The position numbers and the translations under genes were made by a program. A stretch of DNA of 64,000 nt from Allomyces macrogynus ATCC 38327. Lineage: Eukaryota > Blastocladiomycota > Blastocladiomycetes > Blastocladiales > Blastocladiaceae. The notes beneath the pieces are model-generated. The model saw only the letters and a program-made list of their open reading frames with translations. It was not told the DNA's origin and searched no databases. The stretch's first letter is position 1; each line of letters starts with the position of its first letter. Below, piece after piece: positions 1-11,116 of the stretch. The stretch is from assembly GCA_000151295.1 (NCBI GenBank), contig GG745331.1, positions 692,309 through 756,308 of the forward strand. The letters are read 5' to 3'.

Positions 1-69
1 CCCGACCTTTCCATTTTACATTCTTTTGCTCGCGCAACCGCTCATCGCCGCACTTTTCTTCCTGCTTAG

Positions 70-861
70 CAAATTTGCACTCAACGCCGGCATCGGTTTC
101 TACACGCCCGACGAGTTCTTTTTCGACGAACCTGTCGCACCGTTTGAACTCACGGGCTACGACCCGCAGTTCTTTGCGACGCTTCTCGCCGCGACGACGG
201 CCGTCCCGGCGTCGTCCAGGTTCCCGACCGTGACCGTGCGCGAGGAGGGCCAGGAGATTATTGTCCTCGTCGGGTCGCCGGGCAGCGGCAAGTCGACCCT
301 CTCCGCGTGGCTCCGCGACGAGCACGGGTACACGGTCGTCAACCAGGACGCGCTCCGGTCCAGGGATAAGTGCGTCAAGGAGGCGCGGCTCGCAGTGCAG
401 CGCGGCGAGTCGGTCGTGATAGGTACGCTACCACGCTCAAGCATTGGATTTTGGGAGATCTGTGGCTGACTATGGTTCTCCACCCGTAGATAACACGAAC
501 GGGAGCAAGGAGACGCGCGCGCTCTACCTCGAAATCGCACAGGCGCACGACGTGCCGGCAAGATGCTTGCACTTGACGACGCCCGTTCCGCTCGCACAGC
601 ACCTCGACATGATTCGCGACGTGCGTCTTTGATCCACCCTCATTTTGGCGCCGCGGATCCTCGACTCACTTGACCGCGCCCACATAGCTAACCGGCCAGC
701 GACCACGGCTTCCGGCGGTCGCGTTCCGCGCGTACGAGTCGCGGTTTGTGCAGCCGTCAGCCGACGAAGGGTTCCACGAGGTCGTGCCCGTCCCGTTTGT
801 GCCTTTTTTCGCAGAGGACGACGAGATGGCGCGCAAGCTCGCGGTCATGTGGTTGACGTAA
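70..861 (+). CDS. PNKP: Polynucleotide 5'-kinase/3'-phosphatase, C-terminal kinase part (5' end outside window)
   Basis: DNA-end repair enzyme that phosphorylates 5'-OH and removes 3'-phosphate at strand breaks in the nucleus. Only the linker and kinase domain are in the window. Exons 70-422, 490-620 and 688-861 join in phase and end at TAA 859-861; bases 1-69 read as the end of an intron (..ttag). Visible motifs are the family linker FALNAGIGFYTPDEFF, a Walker A loop GSPGSGKST, VNQDAL, and VIDNTNGSKETR, which is created exactly by the splice at 422/490. The C-terminus PVPFVPFF followed by an acidic stretch matches the family ending. The phosphatase and any FHA domain would lie upstream of base 1. 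Identification is strong; the last acceptor at 687 is chosen by phase. Confidence 0.9.
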
Positions 862-1241
862 CGTATCGAAATCGACGCTCATGTTGCATGGAAACAATGA
901 CTTGTCGCTACACCGAACGGGATTGTCGAAAGGGAAGCAAAGAAAGCGTTGACGAGAAAGAGTGACGAGACGTGGGTGAATGGAACATGGTGTTGATTCA
1001 AAGACAGCGGATCGAAGGTAGAAGTTTGAACGCAGTGCATCAGCTGAAATCTGGCAATGCACATCGTGTTGGAGCTGCTGTAGGCTCAAACCCCCTGGCC
1101 CTCAAAGTTTTTCGTGCCTGTCAAGCGCAGCCCTCCAGTCGAGGAGTTTGTACAGAGTTTTTTGTTCCAGCGTCCCAGACCACAACTGACAACTTTTTTG
1201 GCCACACAAAGAATGAAACTGGTACCAATAATACATTTTGC
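862..1241. other. Convergent 3' spacer
   Basis: Spacer between the stop of the kinase/phosphatase gene (+) and the stop of ERV46 (-). It should hold both 3' UTRs and terminators. I see no conserved open frame or structured RNA in it. Confidence 0.5.
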
Positions 1242-2940
1242 TTATGCCAACTTCCCCACCGCCGCCTTGCGCTCCAGCGCGCGACCCGCACGATACAATC
1301 CGGCATCCACGAGCCCCGCGACCGTGGCCACGCCGCCCACGACAGCGCACAGCGACGTGAGCAGCTGGATTAGCGGCTTTTGCGTCTCCGACTGGATCAC
1401 GCGCATGGCCGCCATGTCAAAGTTGAAGAAAACACCGGGCAACGCCGCGTGGCCCTGCCCACCGGGACCCGACACGTCGCGATGGTGCTCGGTCACGGCA
1501 AACTGGTTCGTGATCACGGTCGTGCCGTTCAGGTAGGTGTACTCGGTGCCGACCACCTTGAGGACTACCGTGCGCGAAAAAAAGTGGTGAGAAGAACGGA
1601 AGAGCGCATCTCGACGACGGCGGGCACAAATAAGCATACAATATTGGATCAAGTGGCTCCCTGGAACAGCAAGGGCGGATGGGTGAGCGACGCTCGACAA
1701 ACCAGATAAAAAGGCTATGGAAACGTACGATCGCTCGGCACCTGCACCTCGAGCCAATCCAGCGGGTTTTTGATACCCTTGACCATGGGCCCAAACGACA
1801 GGTGGTGGATCGTGTGGCTAAAATCAAACTGGCGCGAGAGGAGCGCCGAAATGTCGTGCACGTGCGTTGCCGCTTGATCAAACGAACGGCCGGGTGCAAA
1901 GTGGAAATTGCCCGCAACTACGAAGAAGCGCGTGGAAAATGTGAGAATCCAGGGTCAGCGAAACACGAGCGGGAATATTGAGCGTACCCTTATTTACGGT
2001 CAGCTTGCCGTGGATATTGCATCCTTCCTTTTCGCGTGCCTTCATCTTTTCGGCGTAGCCTTCGCGGACACACTACAGCGGACACGGCCAGAGCATTAGC
2101 CAAGGAGCGGCCAATCCGTCGCTCTCCACCCACCGGCAACCCATTCCAAGCAAAGAACGAACCTGCTCCATGTGGTCAAGCTTCGTGAATGCCCACCCCT
2201 GTCGCCCGTACGCCTCCTCGACATCCTGGCAGGTGTTGCAGCACCCCGACTCTGGCGGCTTGGCGCCATAGCACGACCCGCACTTGGCCTCCTTTTTGGG
2301 CGCGTCCGACTTACCGTCGTCGGCCTTGGCCACGTCCGTCTTCTTGACCGTGTTGCCGATTTGCTCTACGCGCGAATCAAAAATGAGCCCCAATGTAACG
2401 ACTGAGCAGTGCACGGCTATCGAAGCAAGTAACAGCGACGTACCGCGCTCCGGTGGACTGTCGACCACGACGTTGCCCGCCGGGTCGAGCCGCGTCTTGA
2501 ACACGTCGTACGTGAGGCCGTTGTGGTGCTCGCCCGACACGTCCATGACGTCCATCGAAATGACTATCGTGCGTATCACCCGATCAGCGCGAATCGGTGC
2601 GCGCATCGCGAACGTGTAGAGTCAAGACGCACGCATGCACGGAACACGCGGGAACGTGATGTTCAGGTAAATGTCCATCTTTTCCTTGCGTGCCGGGTCG
2701 ACAATGAGCCGCGTGTGGTGCTCGGGCGTCATGTAATCCATCCACTCGGACGCGACGAGCAGCAGGATCACAATCGCGCTCACGAGCGTCACTGTCAGCG
2801 AACATGCGTCAGCGACATTCTTTGGTCACAGCATGGATTGACCAAGGCGTACCGATGCCGCCTGTGCGCGTGCGGATACGGAAATCATCGAGCGGCTTGG
2901 CATACGCGTCGAACGATCGGAGCGTGGAAGGTGCCGACAT
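1242..2940 (-). CDS. ERV46: Erv46/ERGIC3-type COPII cargo receptor, eight exons with a 21-nt microexon
   Basis: Membrane protein of ER-Golgi vesicles that pairs with Erv41 and retrieves or sorts cargo. Exons (high to low): 2940-2853, 2791-2633, 2563-2444, 2365-2163, 2072-1988, 1917-1729, 1660-1640, 1564-1242; total 1188 nt, 395 aa, all phases agree. N-terminal SFDAYAKPLDDFRIRT precedes the first membrane helix (VSAIVILLLVA). The lumenal domain has FPRVPC, MDVMDVSGEHH, the Cys motif CGSCYGAKPPESGCCNTC, and VAGNFHFAPGRSFDQ. The C-terminus has TNQFAVTEH followed by a second helix. The 21-nt exon supplies HLIQY, completing the family motif QYFLKVV across two introns. The start is the first ATG before the SFDAY motif. 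The C-terminal tail ends AAVGKLA; a dilysine-like ER signal is not obvious. Confidence 0.92.
1640..1660 (-). other. ERV46: 21-nt microexon of ERV46
   Basis: Flanked by ..ttccag on one side and gtatgc on the other. Including it changes the junction from D-L-L-K to D-R-S-H-L-I-Q-Y-F-L-K, restoring the QYFLKVV motif of Erv46 proteins. The exon enters and leaves in phase 1, so skipping it would delete exactly seven residues without a frameshift. Confidence 0.8.
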
Positions 2941-3546
2941 GGTGCAAACGTCGCGAACTGCAGCGCAGCGTCTGCGTCACGGTGCCGGAATCTATCGTGA
3001 CGGGTGGTTTGTGCATTGTTAGGCGACCGTGTATTGGTCAGCGCTCTGCGAAGTCGTCTTTGGGCTTTTTGTTGCAGCAGCGACTTGGCTCGCAAACTTG
3101 TCGATCGATCATGGCGCTTGCGCTGAGCACCAAGTTAATTGCCATGACCGCGTGCCTTGACATTACCAATTGCTGGGAGTACTGCGTCGCTGACGGCGAT
3201 GGCCGTGCTGGGTCCGAGGTATTTGACGAGAAACGTCGAAGTGCGATGACGCGTCTTTGGCCAAAACGCCGTCATGTCTTGCGGTGTGATGTGGACGCCA
3301 TGCTCACTTCAAACGAGCCAGTCCATTTCTCGCGACCACATTCGTTTTCTCCTCCAACCCGAGAGAGTCGACCAAAAAGCAATCTTATTCGGACCTACCG
3401 TCGCCTCGATTGAACTAGGTGGAGAGCGGCGGGGCGCAAGAGCTGCAGGAAAGCGCAACAGAGCGATACACGACACAGAAAACCAAAAACCCAACACGGC
3501 AATGAGGAAAACAAAACCACACCCACAACGGCCAACGAATCACTGC
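2941..3546. other. Spacer: ERV46 upstream region and LeuRS 3' region
   Basis: Both genes are on the minus strand. The spacer must hold the ERV46 promoter and the 3' UTR of the leucyl-tRNA synthetase gene. No conserved frame seen. Confidence 0.4.
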
Positions 3547-6500
3547 TTACTCGAAATCGATCTTGATCCCCGGGTTGCCCGGCAGCGCGAGCTCGGCCTT
3601 CTTGGCCTCCTCGCCGTCAAGGTCCTTGGCCTCGGAGCTCTTGACGACAATGTCCATGTTGACCGACTTTTGAATGAGCCCAACGTTGGTGCGCACCATG
3701 GCGTCCTCGTTGAAGATGAGCGCGCGGTCAAACGCCTTGGCGCCGACCACGTTGATCTGCTTCTTGATCTCGTTGACAAACGGCATGGCCTTCTTGTTCT
3801 TGAGCAGACCCGACGCCTTGAGCGCGGCAATATCCTTGCCCTGCCAGTCGCCCTTGGTCTCGGCATAGACCTTCTTGAGCAGGACCAGCAGATCCTCTTG
3901 CCACTGCGGGTACTTATCGGCAATCAAGATTGTGCACTTGCGCTTGGCACCGGCCGCGGGAGCCGGCTTCTTCTTCTTGAGCAGCGCCGCCTCGGTCGTG
4001 CGAATCGAGTAGATGAGCCCCTTGAGGTATTCGGCCGCGGCCAAGACATCGGCCTCCGGGTCCTCCTTGAACGTGGGCCACGCCGCGCTGAGCACCGACG
4101 TCTTGTGCCCGAGCGCCGTCTGGTAGAGCCAGTCGCACCAGTGCGGCGTGATCGGGGCCATGATCACGGCCTGCAGTTCGAGGAACTCGCGCACCAAATC
4201 GCGGTGCATGCCCTCGCCCGTGAGCGCCGTCGTCTCGCGGTACCAGTCACGCGCGTCCTGAAACTCAAAGAAGGCGAGCTTGAGGGCCTCGCGGAACATC
4301 ATGTGCGCGTACTGCGTGTCGGCGCCGCGCACGAGCGTGATCATGCGCGACTTGAAGACGCGGTCGGCAAACGAGTAGGCGCCCGTGCGCAAGGTCGACA
4401 GCGACGCCATGGTCTCGGTGCACCACTCTTTTTGCGTGAAGAGACGCAGAATCGCCGCGTTGGCCGTCGCGTCCACAAAGTTGGCGTCCTCGACCGAATC
4501 GCCCGCATCGGCCATGGCAAACCGCGTGCCGTCGGCACCGTACCGCTCGAGCGCGTCGGCAACCGTCAGGAACGTGCCCGTCGACTTGGACATCTTCTCC
4601 GAGTTGAAGAGCAAGTGGCCATTGACACGAATGCCGCGCGGCCAGTACTTTTCGGGGAACAGGCACGTGTGGTTGTAGAGGAAGAAGGTCAAATGGTTGC
4701 CGATCAGGTCCTTGCCCGAGACGCGCAGGTCGAGCGGGTAGAAATACTGGAACTCCTTGCGCATCACGTCGAGGTAGCCCTTGGGCACGCGCGCGTCCTG
4801 CGGATAGGTCGCCGCCTCGTTAAAGATGTACTCCCACACGGCGTCGGTCATGTCCTCGGGCGCGATCGCGACCTTGCCCGGCAGCTTGCCCTCGAGGTCC
4901 GAGTGCAGGTAGTGGCAGATCGTGTAGTAGGCCATGTAGATGGTCGAGTCCGAGAGCGACTCGATCAAGAACTGAGGGTCCCACGGCAGGCGCGTGCCGA
5001 GCCCAAACGACCTCGCGCACGCCCACTGGTTGAGCCAGTCGAGCGTCTGTTGGAAGGCGTTGCGCGTCTCCGGGTGGTATGTGTTGAGCTGCTCGAGCGC
5101 CCGCTTGGTCTCGGCGCGCCACTTCTCCTCGCCGTAGTCGAGATACCACTGGTCGCAAAGGTTGACCACACACTCGTCGCCCGAGCGCGAGATCACATCC
5201 TTTTCGGGCTCCGAGTAGACAATGGCGAGCCCAGCGTCGACGAGCTGCTGGCGAATCAAAGGCTTGGCATCGGCGACCGACTTGCCCTTGTAGGCGCCAA
5301 TCACCATCGTGCCCGAGTAGAAGCCCTCCTTGTAGACGAGCTCCTTGGCCTTGTCGAGCTGCACGCGGTCCTTGGGCGACGCAATTTTCAAGTCGTCGCA
5401 CGCCTTGACGGCCGACATGTTGCCAAACGACGGCGTCTGAATAATGGCAATCGGGTCGTACTTGGCAATCCACTCGGCCTTGATGCCGTAGAACTCGGGC
5501 TTCTTCTTGAGGTCGCGCGTCATCGTGTAGTCGTCGGGCGAGTCCGACGGCACCGACGTGACGACACCAGTCCCCTTGTTAGCGAGCACATGCTCGAGCG
5601 GCAGCACGTAGACGTGGTCGTAGGCCGACAGCGGCGCCTTGACGGCGGTACCAATCAAATCGTTGCCTGAAATCGTCGCGAGACGCACGGGCTTGCCCTT
5701 GGTCTTGGCAAACCCTTGGAAGGCCATGTTGCGCGCGGCGCGCTCGGTGCAGACAAACACCTCCTTGTCGTTGATCTCCCAAAAGCCGTACTCGAGGTCG
5801 CGGCCGACAAACGTGTTTGTCTGACCGTACATGGTCTCCGGACGCAGCGTCGCGGCAACGAGGAAGACCTTCTTGTTCTTGAGCGAGGCCAGGATCGACT
5901 TGAGCTTGGGATTCTCGACCTTGTTGGTGATCACCTCCATCTTAATCCCCGTGTACTCTTGCGGCCCGACGCCCTCGCCCGTCTGGCGGTCGTGGTCCAT
6001 GCAAGGCTGCTGGTCCTTGTCGGACCAAATCGTGAGCCGCTCGCCAAACTTAACCTTGGACAGCGCGTGCAGCTTGTTGAACTGCCAGCGAATAAACGAG
6101 TCGTAGTAGGGGTTCACGTCGGTGGTGATAAACGAGCGGCGCCAGTCGACTTTGCAGCCCATCTTCTTCATGTCGGAAATGGCGCGGGGCGGGAAGTACT
6201 GCAGCCAGTAGAGCGGGTCGGCAAACTTGTGGATCTCGACGCGGTTCACGCCCATCGACTCCATGATCTGCCACTGGTACTTGGCCGGGCCCGTCTTGGC
6301 CGCGACCTTGCTGTGTTTCTTGACGATCTTGGTCGGGTCGACGTTGGCAGAGGCCATTTGCGCCTCGAGCTCCTTTTGCCGCTGCGCCTCGGCCTCGGCC
6401 TTGGCGAGCTCGGCGGACACGCCTATTTCGTGTCAGTTTGTGAGCATCTATCCGCTCGGCCATCTCCTCCCCATCACTGCCACGACCGACGCGTCATGTC

Positions 6501-7036
6501 ATTCAAGAAGAAAAAAAGAGAAGACGTACGCTCAAAGTTCTCAAAGTTCTGGCCAAACAGCTCAACCTCGCGCTTGAGCTTGTCGGCGCAAGCCTTGATG
6601 GGCATGCCCGTGCAGTGGAACCCGAGCGGCAGCAGGACCGTCTTGCCCTTGAGGCGTTCGTACCCGGCCGCAAACTCGACCTTGGAGAACGAGAAAAAGT
6701 GGCCAAGATGCAGACGGCCGTTCATGTAGGGGTACGGGAACGTGGCGTGGAACTTGGGCTTGGTCATGTCAGCGGGCACGTCGGCCTCGAACAGCTTGGC
6801 GGCCTCCCACTGTGCCTGCATCTCGGCCTCGAGAGCCATGAGCGTGTCACGCTTGACCGTCGACTACGGTGGTCCAAAGTCGCCACATCAGAATTGGTTC
6901 TGTTTCACGGGAAGAATTCGACGGCTCCGGCGCGATCTCGTCAAAGCAATCGCTCGCTTCGTTGAGAGCCGTCGTAGGTCGGCCGGGCGGCCGGGCGGCA
7001 ACGCTGCGTGCGCACCTTGACTTCCACGGTCGTCAT
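3547..7036 (-). CDS. Cytosolic leucyl-tRNA synthetase
   Basis: Class I aminoacyl-tRNA synthetase charging tRNA-Leu in the cytosol. Exons 7036-7016 (MTTVEVK), 6863-6530 and 6422-3547 join in phase to 1076 aa, close to eukaryotic cytosolic LeuRS (about 1070-1180). Visible features in order: [16 protein letters not shown] with the HIGH signature, the CP1 editing domain with the Thr-rich motif [12 protein letters not shown] and the [11 protein letters not shown] region, the KMSKS loop [12 protein letters not shown], an anticodon-binding helical region, and a Lys-rich C-terminal domain of the archaeal/eukaryotic type. The first exon is only 21 nt of coding sequence; its ATG sits in CATCATGACG. The last exon of 2.9 kb is unbroken. 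The gene shares a 466-bp divergent upstream region with the glutaredoxin gene. This is not the mitochondrial enzyme, which is bacterial-like and shorter. Confidence 0.95.
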
Positions 7037-7502
7037 GATGGCGGCTTGGACTTGATCGAGGAGTACAGAGCGAGAAGTGGGCGAAATTGTTGATCGGCGC
7101 AGTCCAAGTGCAGCGAGTGCCGTCGTGCTCGCGGTCCAGTTGTCGGTGCTCGTGCTCGCGCGCGTCGTCCTGCTCGTGGTCGTGGCCGTCGTGAGCTGCC
7201 GACGCGGCGTGCAGGAACGAAGCGATCAAAAGCGGACTGGCGGCTGTCCCTGCCAAAGAGTCACGCCAGTCCACGCGACTTGCGATTCATCCTCGGCTGA
7301 CTTGTCGAGCTGCCAAATCCATCCGACCGTGTTCTGCCTCTGCGCCGTTTTCAAATCAAATCGATGGTGCAGCTTTCGCTCCAGCGCTTCGACTTCCACC
7401 ACCAACTTGTCGTTCGACGTTACCGACCACAACCAGCACCGGCGACGTTCTTGTCAACCCGTACCAGCAATACCGAACGAGAACCAGACCAGTGACCCTG
7501 CA
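7037..7502. promoter_or_regulatory. Divergent upstream region of LeuRS (-) and GLRX3 (+)
   Basis: 466 bp between two divergent ATGs; both promoters must lie here. A minus-strand open frame starting with ATG at 7274 (MDWRDSLAGTAASPLL, then a His/Asp-rich stretch) runs past the LeuRS ATG in another frame and could act as an overlapping upstream ORF. No TATA-like element stands out. Confidence 0.4.
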
Positions 7503-8843
7503 ATGACCGCGCGCGCACCCGCCAACCTGCACGTCGCCAAGGACGACGATGATTTCGGCCAGCTCCTCGAAGCCAAGGTCAAGAGCTCGGTCGTGGTGCT
7601 CAACTTCCACGCCGACTGGGCGCCGCAATGCGTGCAAATGAACGAGGTCTTTTCCGAGCTCGCCAAGCTGCACGCTAATGTCGACTTTGTCATGGTTCGG
7701 TGCCCATGCTTGCTCGCGCAACTCAACCACGAATTGGTTCCTGACGCAACGCCGGTCGCCGCGTAGATTGAGGCCGAGGAGCTCCCGGACACATCGGAGA
7801 CGTTTGAAGTGTCGGCGGTCCCGTCGTTTGTCGTGATCAAGGTACTTTTTACTCACGGCGTTCGCCAAATTCATCCATGGACCCAACTCACCATCGCGTC
7901 CCGAATTCTCTGCAGAATGGCCGTCCTGTTGAGCGCGTCAACGGCGCCAATGCTCTCGAGCTGACCAACGCGGTCGAAAAGCACGCCAAGACGGCCACTT
8001 CGTCCAACGCCACACCCGCATCGGCCGACAAGGCTGCGAGCTCTGCACCCGAGCCCTTGAGCGCCGCGGCCATGGAGGCGCGGCTCAAGCAGCTCATCAA
8101 CATGGCGCCTATGGTGCTGTTCATGAAGGGCACGCCGCAGCAGCCCAAGTGCGGGTTCTCGCGGCAGACGATTGAGCTGCTGAGTAAATATAATGCGCGC
8201 TACTCGACGTTCAACATCTTGGCCGACGAACAAGTGCGGCAAGGTACGTTCTCCACCGTCTGCCGACTGGATGCGACGTGGGATTGAGGAAATTGACCCC
8301 GTCGCGGACCGATTTTTTAGCGCTCAAGGTCTTCTCCAACTGGCCCACCTACCCGCAGCTCTACATCAACGGCGAATTGATTGGCGGGCTCGATATTCTC
8401 AAGGAGCTCGACGCCACGGGCGAGTTGCAGGAGCTCATCCCGACTGACGAGGACCTCAACACGCGACTCGGCAAGCTCATCAAGCGCGCGCCGCTCATGA
8501 TTTTCATCAAAGGCACGCCGAGTGCCCCGCGGTGCGGCTTTTCCAAGCAACTGGTACGCTTTTCGTTGGCATTGCTTAGCGCTCCACCGCTCGACCAAGT
8601 CCTGTCCTGACATTTTTGCTCGCGTTCCAGATTGGCATCCTGAACGACCTCAAGGCCACCTATGACTACTTTGATATCTTGACCGACGACGAGGTGCGGC
8701 AAGGGCTCAAGGTTTTCTCCGACTGGCCCACCTACCCGCAAGTCTACATCAAGGGCGAATTGGTCGGTGGGCTCGACATTGTCAAGGAAATGATTGCCTC
8801 AGGCGATTTCCAGTCGATGCTCGACGACGCGCTTAAGGTCTAG
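7503..8843 (+). CDS. GLRX3: Monothiol multidomain glutaredoxin (PICOT/GLRX3, Grx3/4 type)
   Basis: Cytosolic/nuclear iron-sulphur cluster carrier that works with BolA-type partners in iron sensing and cluster delivery. Exons 7503-7694, 7767-7841, 7916-8243, 8321-8553 and 8631-8843 total 1041 nt, 346 aa. The order is one thioredoxin-like domain followed by two glutaredoxin domains, as in metazoan GLRX3 (yeast Grx3/4 have one Grx domain). The Trx domain has the degenerate active site ADWAPQC typical of PICOT. Each Grx domain has the monothiol CGFS site (QPKCGFSRQ and APRCGFSKQ), MKGTP/IKGTP, WPTYPQ and GGLDI motifs. A linker rich in Ala/Ser (about residues 90-140) separates Trx from Grx1. The second repeat is very similar to the first at DNA level (TTCTCC..TGGCCCACCTACCC), suggesting internal duplication. 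Confidence 0.94.
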
Positions 8844-8973
8844 TCGCTGTTGCTTCGCTCTTTTGAGATAAAATAACAACGTACACGCACGATTTTGAAC
8901 CCGCACATGGAGAACACGCCAAGATATGTATTTACAAGCCAGCGAGCGACGCAAAAGCAAAAGGCAGGACAAT

Positions 8974-9896
8974 TCACGTCTTGTTCTCCTGCTTCTTTTT
9001 CCTTGGTGCCTCGTCCTTGACCTTCTGGTCCTTCTTGTCCTTTTTGTCCTTTTTGCTCTTCTTCTTCTTCTTCTTCTCCTTCTCGCCCTTCTTGGCCTTT
9101 TTGGCCGTCTTCTCCTTCTTGTCCTTTTTGCGCTTCTTTGCGTCGCCAGAGTCGGCCGGAGACGACGGATCTGCTGGCGATGCGTCGTCGGCATCGACCT
9201 TATCGCGCGTGCGCTTCTTGGCCTGCGGTAATGGCGGTGCGCTCGCCTCCGTCTCTGCGGCGACCGACCCAATCGCGAGCAACTTCTTGCCGAGCTCGCC
9301 GTCAGACCGCAACACCTTACCGAGCGTGTTGGCGCGCGCTCCTTTGGCTGCGGTCCTCCCCTCGCAAATCGCGAGCAATTCTGCGTCGGTCAAGTTCATC
9401 GAGTAGTCCTTCTTCTCGTCGTCGTCCTCGTCCTTGGCCTGCTTGGCCTCGGCAGGCGTCGCCTTGACAAACATGGCCGCGAGCGGATCGTCCTCGTCAG
9501 GCAGAACGTAGGTCGCGCCGAGATTGACGGCGAGCGCCTTGGCCTTCTTTTCCTTGGCCGAAACCGCAACAGACCCGTCGTCGGCCGCGGCAATCACAAT
9601 TTGCGCCGTTGACTTGTTGTAGAGGTGGTCCCACCACTGGAACGAAAAGTCGGTCTTGCCCTGGCCAATGCCCTTGTTGTCGGCCTTGCGCGATACGCGC
9701 ACGTGCGTCGTGATGCCCTGCTCCTTTTTGCCGAGTCCTTGGCCCCTAATTCGCGGATGGGCGGGGATAGGCGGGTATGAGCGGTCGTCATTGGATTGTG
9801 TTGAGGGTGCATTGGAACCACTCACTCTTTCCAGCCAAAACGCTTTAGTTGTTCCTCGCCGAATCGCACGGATGTGGACGGGGCTGCGGTCGACAT
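8974..9896 (-). CDS. G-patch protein with Lys-rich tail (GPATCH4/Pxr1-like)
   Basis: Exons 9896-9826 and 9745-8974 join as GA|G to give 280 aa. The N-terminus carries a G-patch: FGEEQLKRFGWKEGQGLGKK, then EQGITTHVRVSRK, KGIGQGKTDFSFQWWDHLYN. This run with QWWD is the signature of GPATCH4-type nucleolar proteins, which bind and stimulate DEAH helicases in ribosome or snRNA maturation. The last ~90 residues are Lys/Asp-rich repeats (KKKKKKSKKDKKDKK), as usual for nucleolar proteins. The splice is required because the G-patch is split by the intron. The gene is tail-to-tail with GLRX3, 130 bp apart. Function inferred from family only. Confidence 0.82.
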
Positions 9897-9949
9897 CTTT
9901 TTGAATCTTTCCGCGTGCAGCAAGTTGGGATGGTTGGATGGCGCCTGCT

Positions 9950-10760
9950 CGTCGTCAAATCGGTGACGATCGGTGCGGGTCTTCCGTGATGGAGCAAGCT
10001 TCTGTCAAGTCGATCACACTTAGTCACGGGTATGGTTTCCATCTTCTTGAGGGTGGGCGACAACACATCGACACACCAGCGCCTGTTCTCGGACAAGAAG
10101 TGAACAGGAGTGAACAGCACCGTTCGTTTGCGAAACGTCGGGACCTGAACTGCGACATCCACAATGGGTCGCCGAGTTCCATGGGACTGGTTGGCCAGAT
10201 CGGGTGCAAACTCTTCAAGATCCTTGAGGCTCTTCATCGCAAGAAACTGGCGCCGGAGAAAGTAAAAGACACGGAGCCAGATCTTGAGCGGGAGTTCCTT
10301 AGGGCCCAAGTTATTGGTCAGTTCTGGGTGCATCGACGTGTGCGCCTGGCTCGAGAATTTCGATTGCAATTAAGCCAATGCCCTCGAGCGCGCGAATCGG
10401 GATTGTGGCCATGATTGTGACAGAGAGTCGGCCAAGTGTTGAGACTGGTCAAAGAGCGTCGGATTGGAGGACGGTGCAAGTCGGTCGACCAACTCAGCGA
10501 CAGGAGCGGACAGGTGTCCCGAAATCAATAGAGGAAATGGGAATTCGTGCTTGAAGTGCGTGATCCGAGTGCGGCAAGTGCTTGTCGCGGTCAGGCCGAG
10601 TCGAAAGGAATGGTATGTCGTTTGGCATGAGTATCAGCATGATCGTGAAACTGTCTTGGACGCTCATCATCTTGACCGCATGATGTCTGTATTACTTCCC
10701 CTCAAAACCAGGTCGTGCCGCGACCTTTCTTCAATTTGCACTATCTTCCGTATCGTTTCT
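9950..10760 (-). pseudogene. Frame-broken protein-like relic 1
   Basis: Reading the minus strand from about 10,700 to 9,950, successive stretches in different frames look like protein: SVQDSFTIMLILMPND, then YHSFRLGLTATST to ISGHLSAPVAELVDRL and FDQSQHLADSLS, then MATIPIRALEGIGLIAIEIL, then PKELPLKIWLRVFYFL, LKDLEEFAPDLANQS and ENRRWCVDVLSPTLKK. Clean splice sites that would join them are not evident, so it looks like a gene with several indels. The style (Leu-rich, short periodic segments, an LPLKIWLRVFYFL element like an F-box helix) resembles F-box/LRR families, but that is only an impression. Base composition is lower in GC than in neighbouring genes. Confidence 0.4.
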
Positions 10761-11116
10761 TCATGGTTTGAGCCCTTTGACATTGTCGCTTTCCGGTCAG
10801 TTCGTCGCTTTTAGTTGGGCTTCTTCGGCATCTCATTTTGACGTGACCTGACAGGTGGTGGCCAGTCTTGTCGACTTTCGTGAACAATCGCCCCCGCGCT
10901 GTACCTCTGCCAGCTCAAACAGGTCGGATGCCAGACACGCTCTCGCGGATCACCACACGGTTCGCACAACAGCTTGCCGTGGACTCTCCCTAAATCAATC
11001 CATCGGCTCCTCAGAACACAACACAGATCATCGCAAGCAACCGAGACACTATATCAAATGCGCAATGGAATCATGACGGAACAGCAATGGCCAAACATCT
11101 ATGGCCAACCATCGCA

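Noticed and set aside
3274..5670. 798-aa open frame on the + strand opposite the LeuRS gene
   Set aside because: It mirrors LeuRS codon bias on the other strand; composition is Leu/Arg/Val repeats without motifs, while the minus frame has HIGH, KMSKS and editing motifs.
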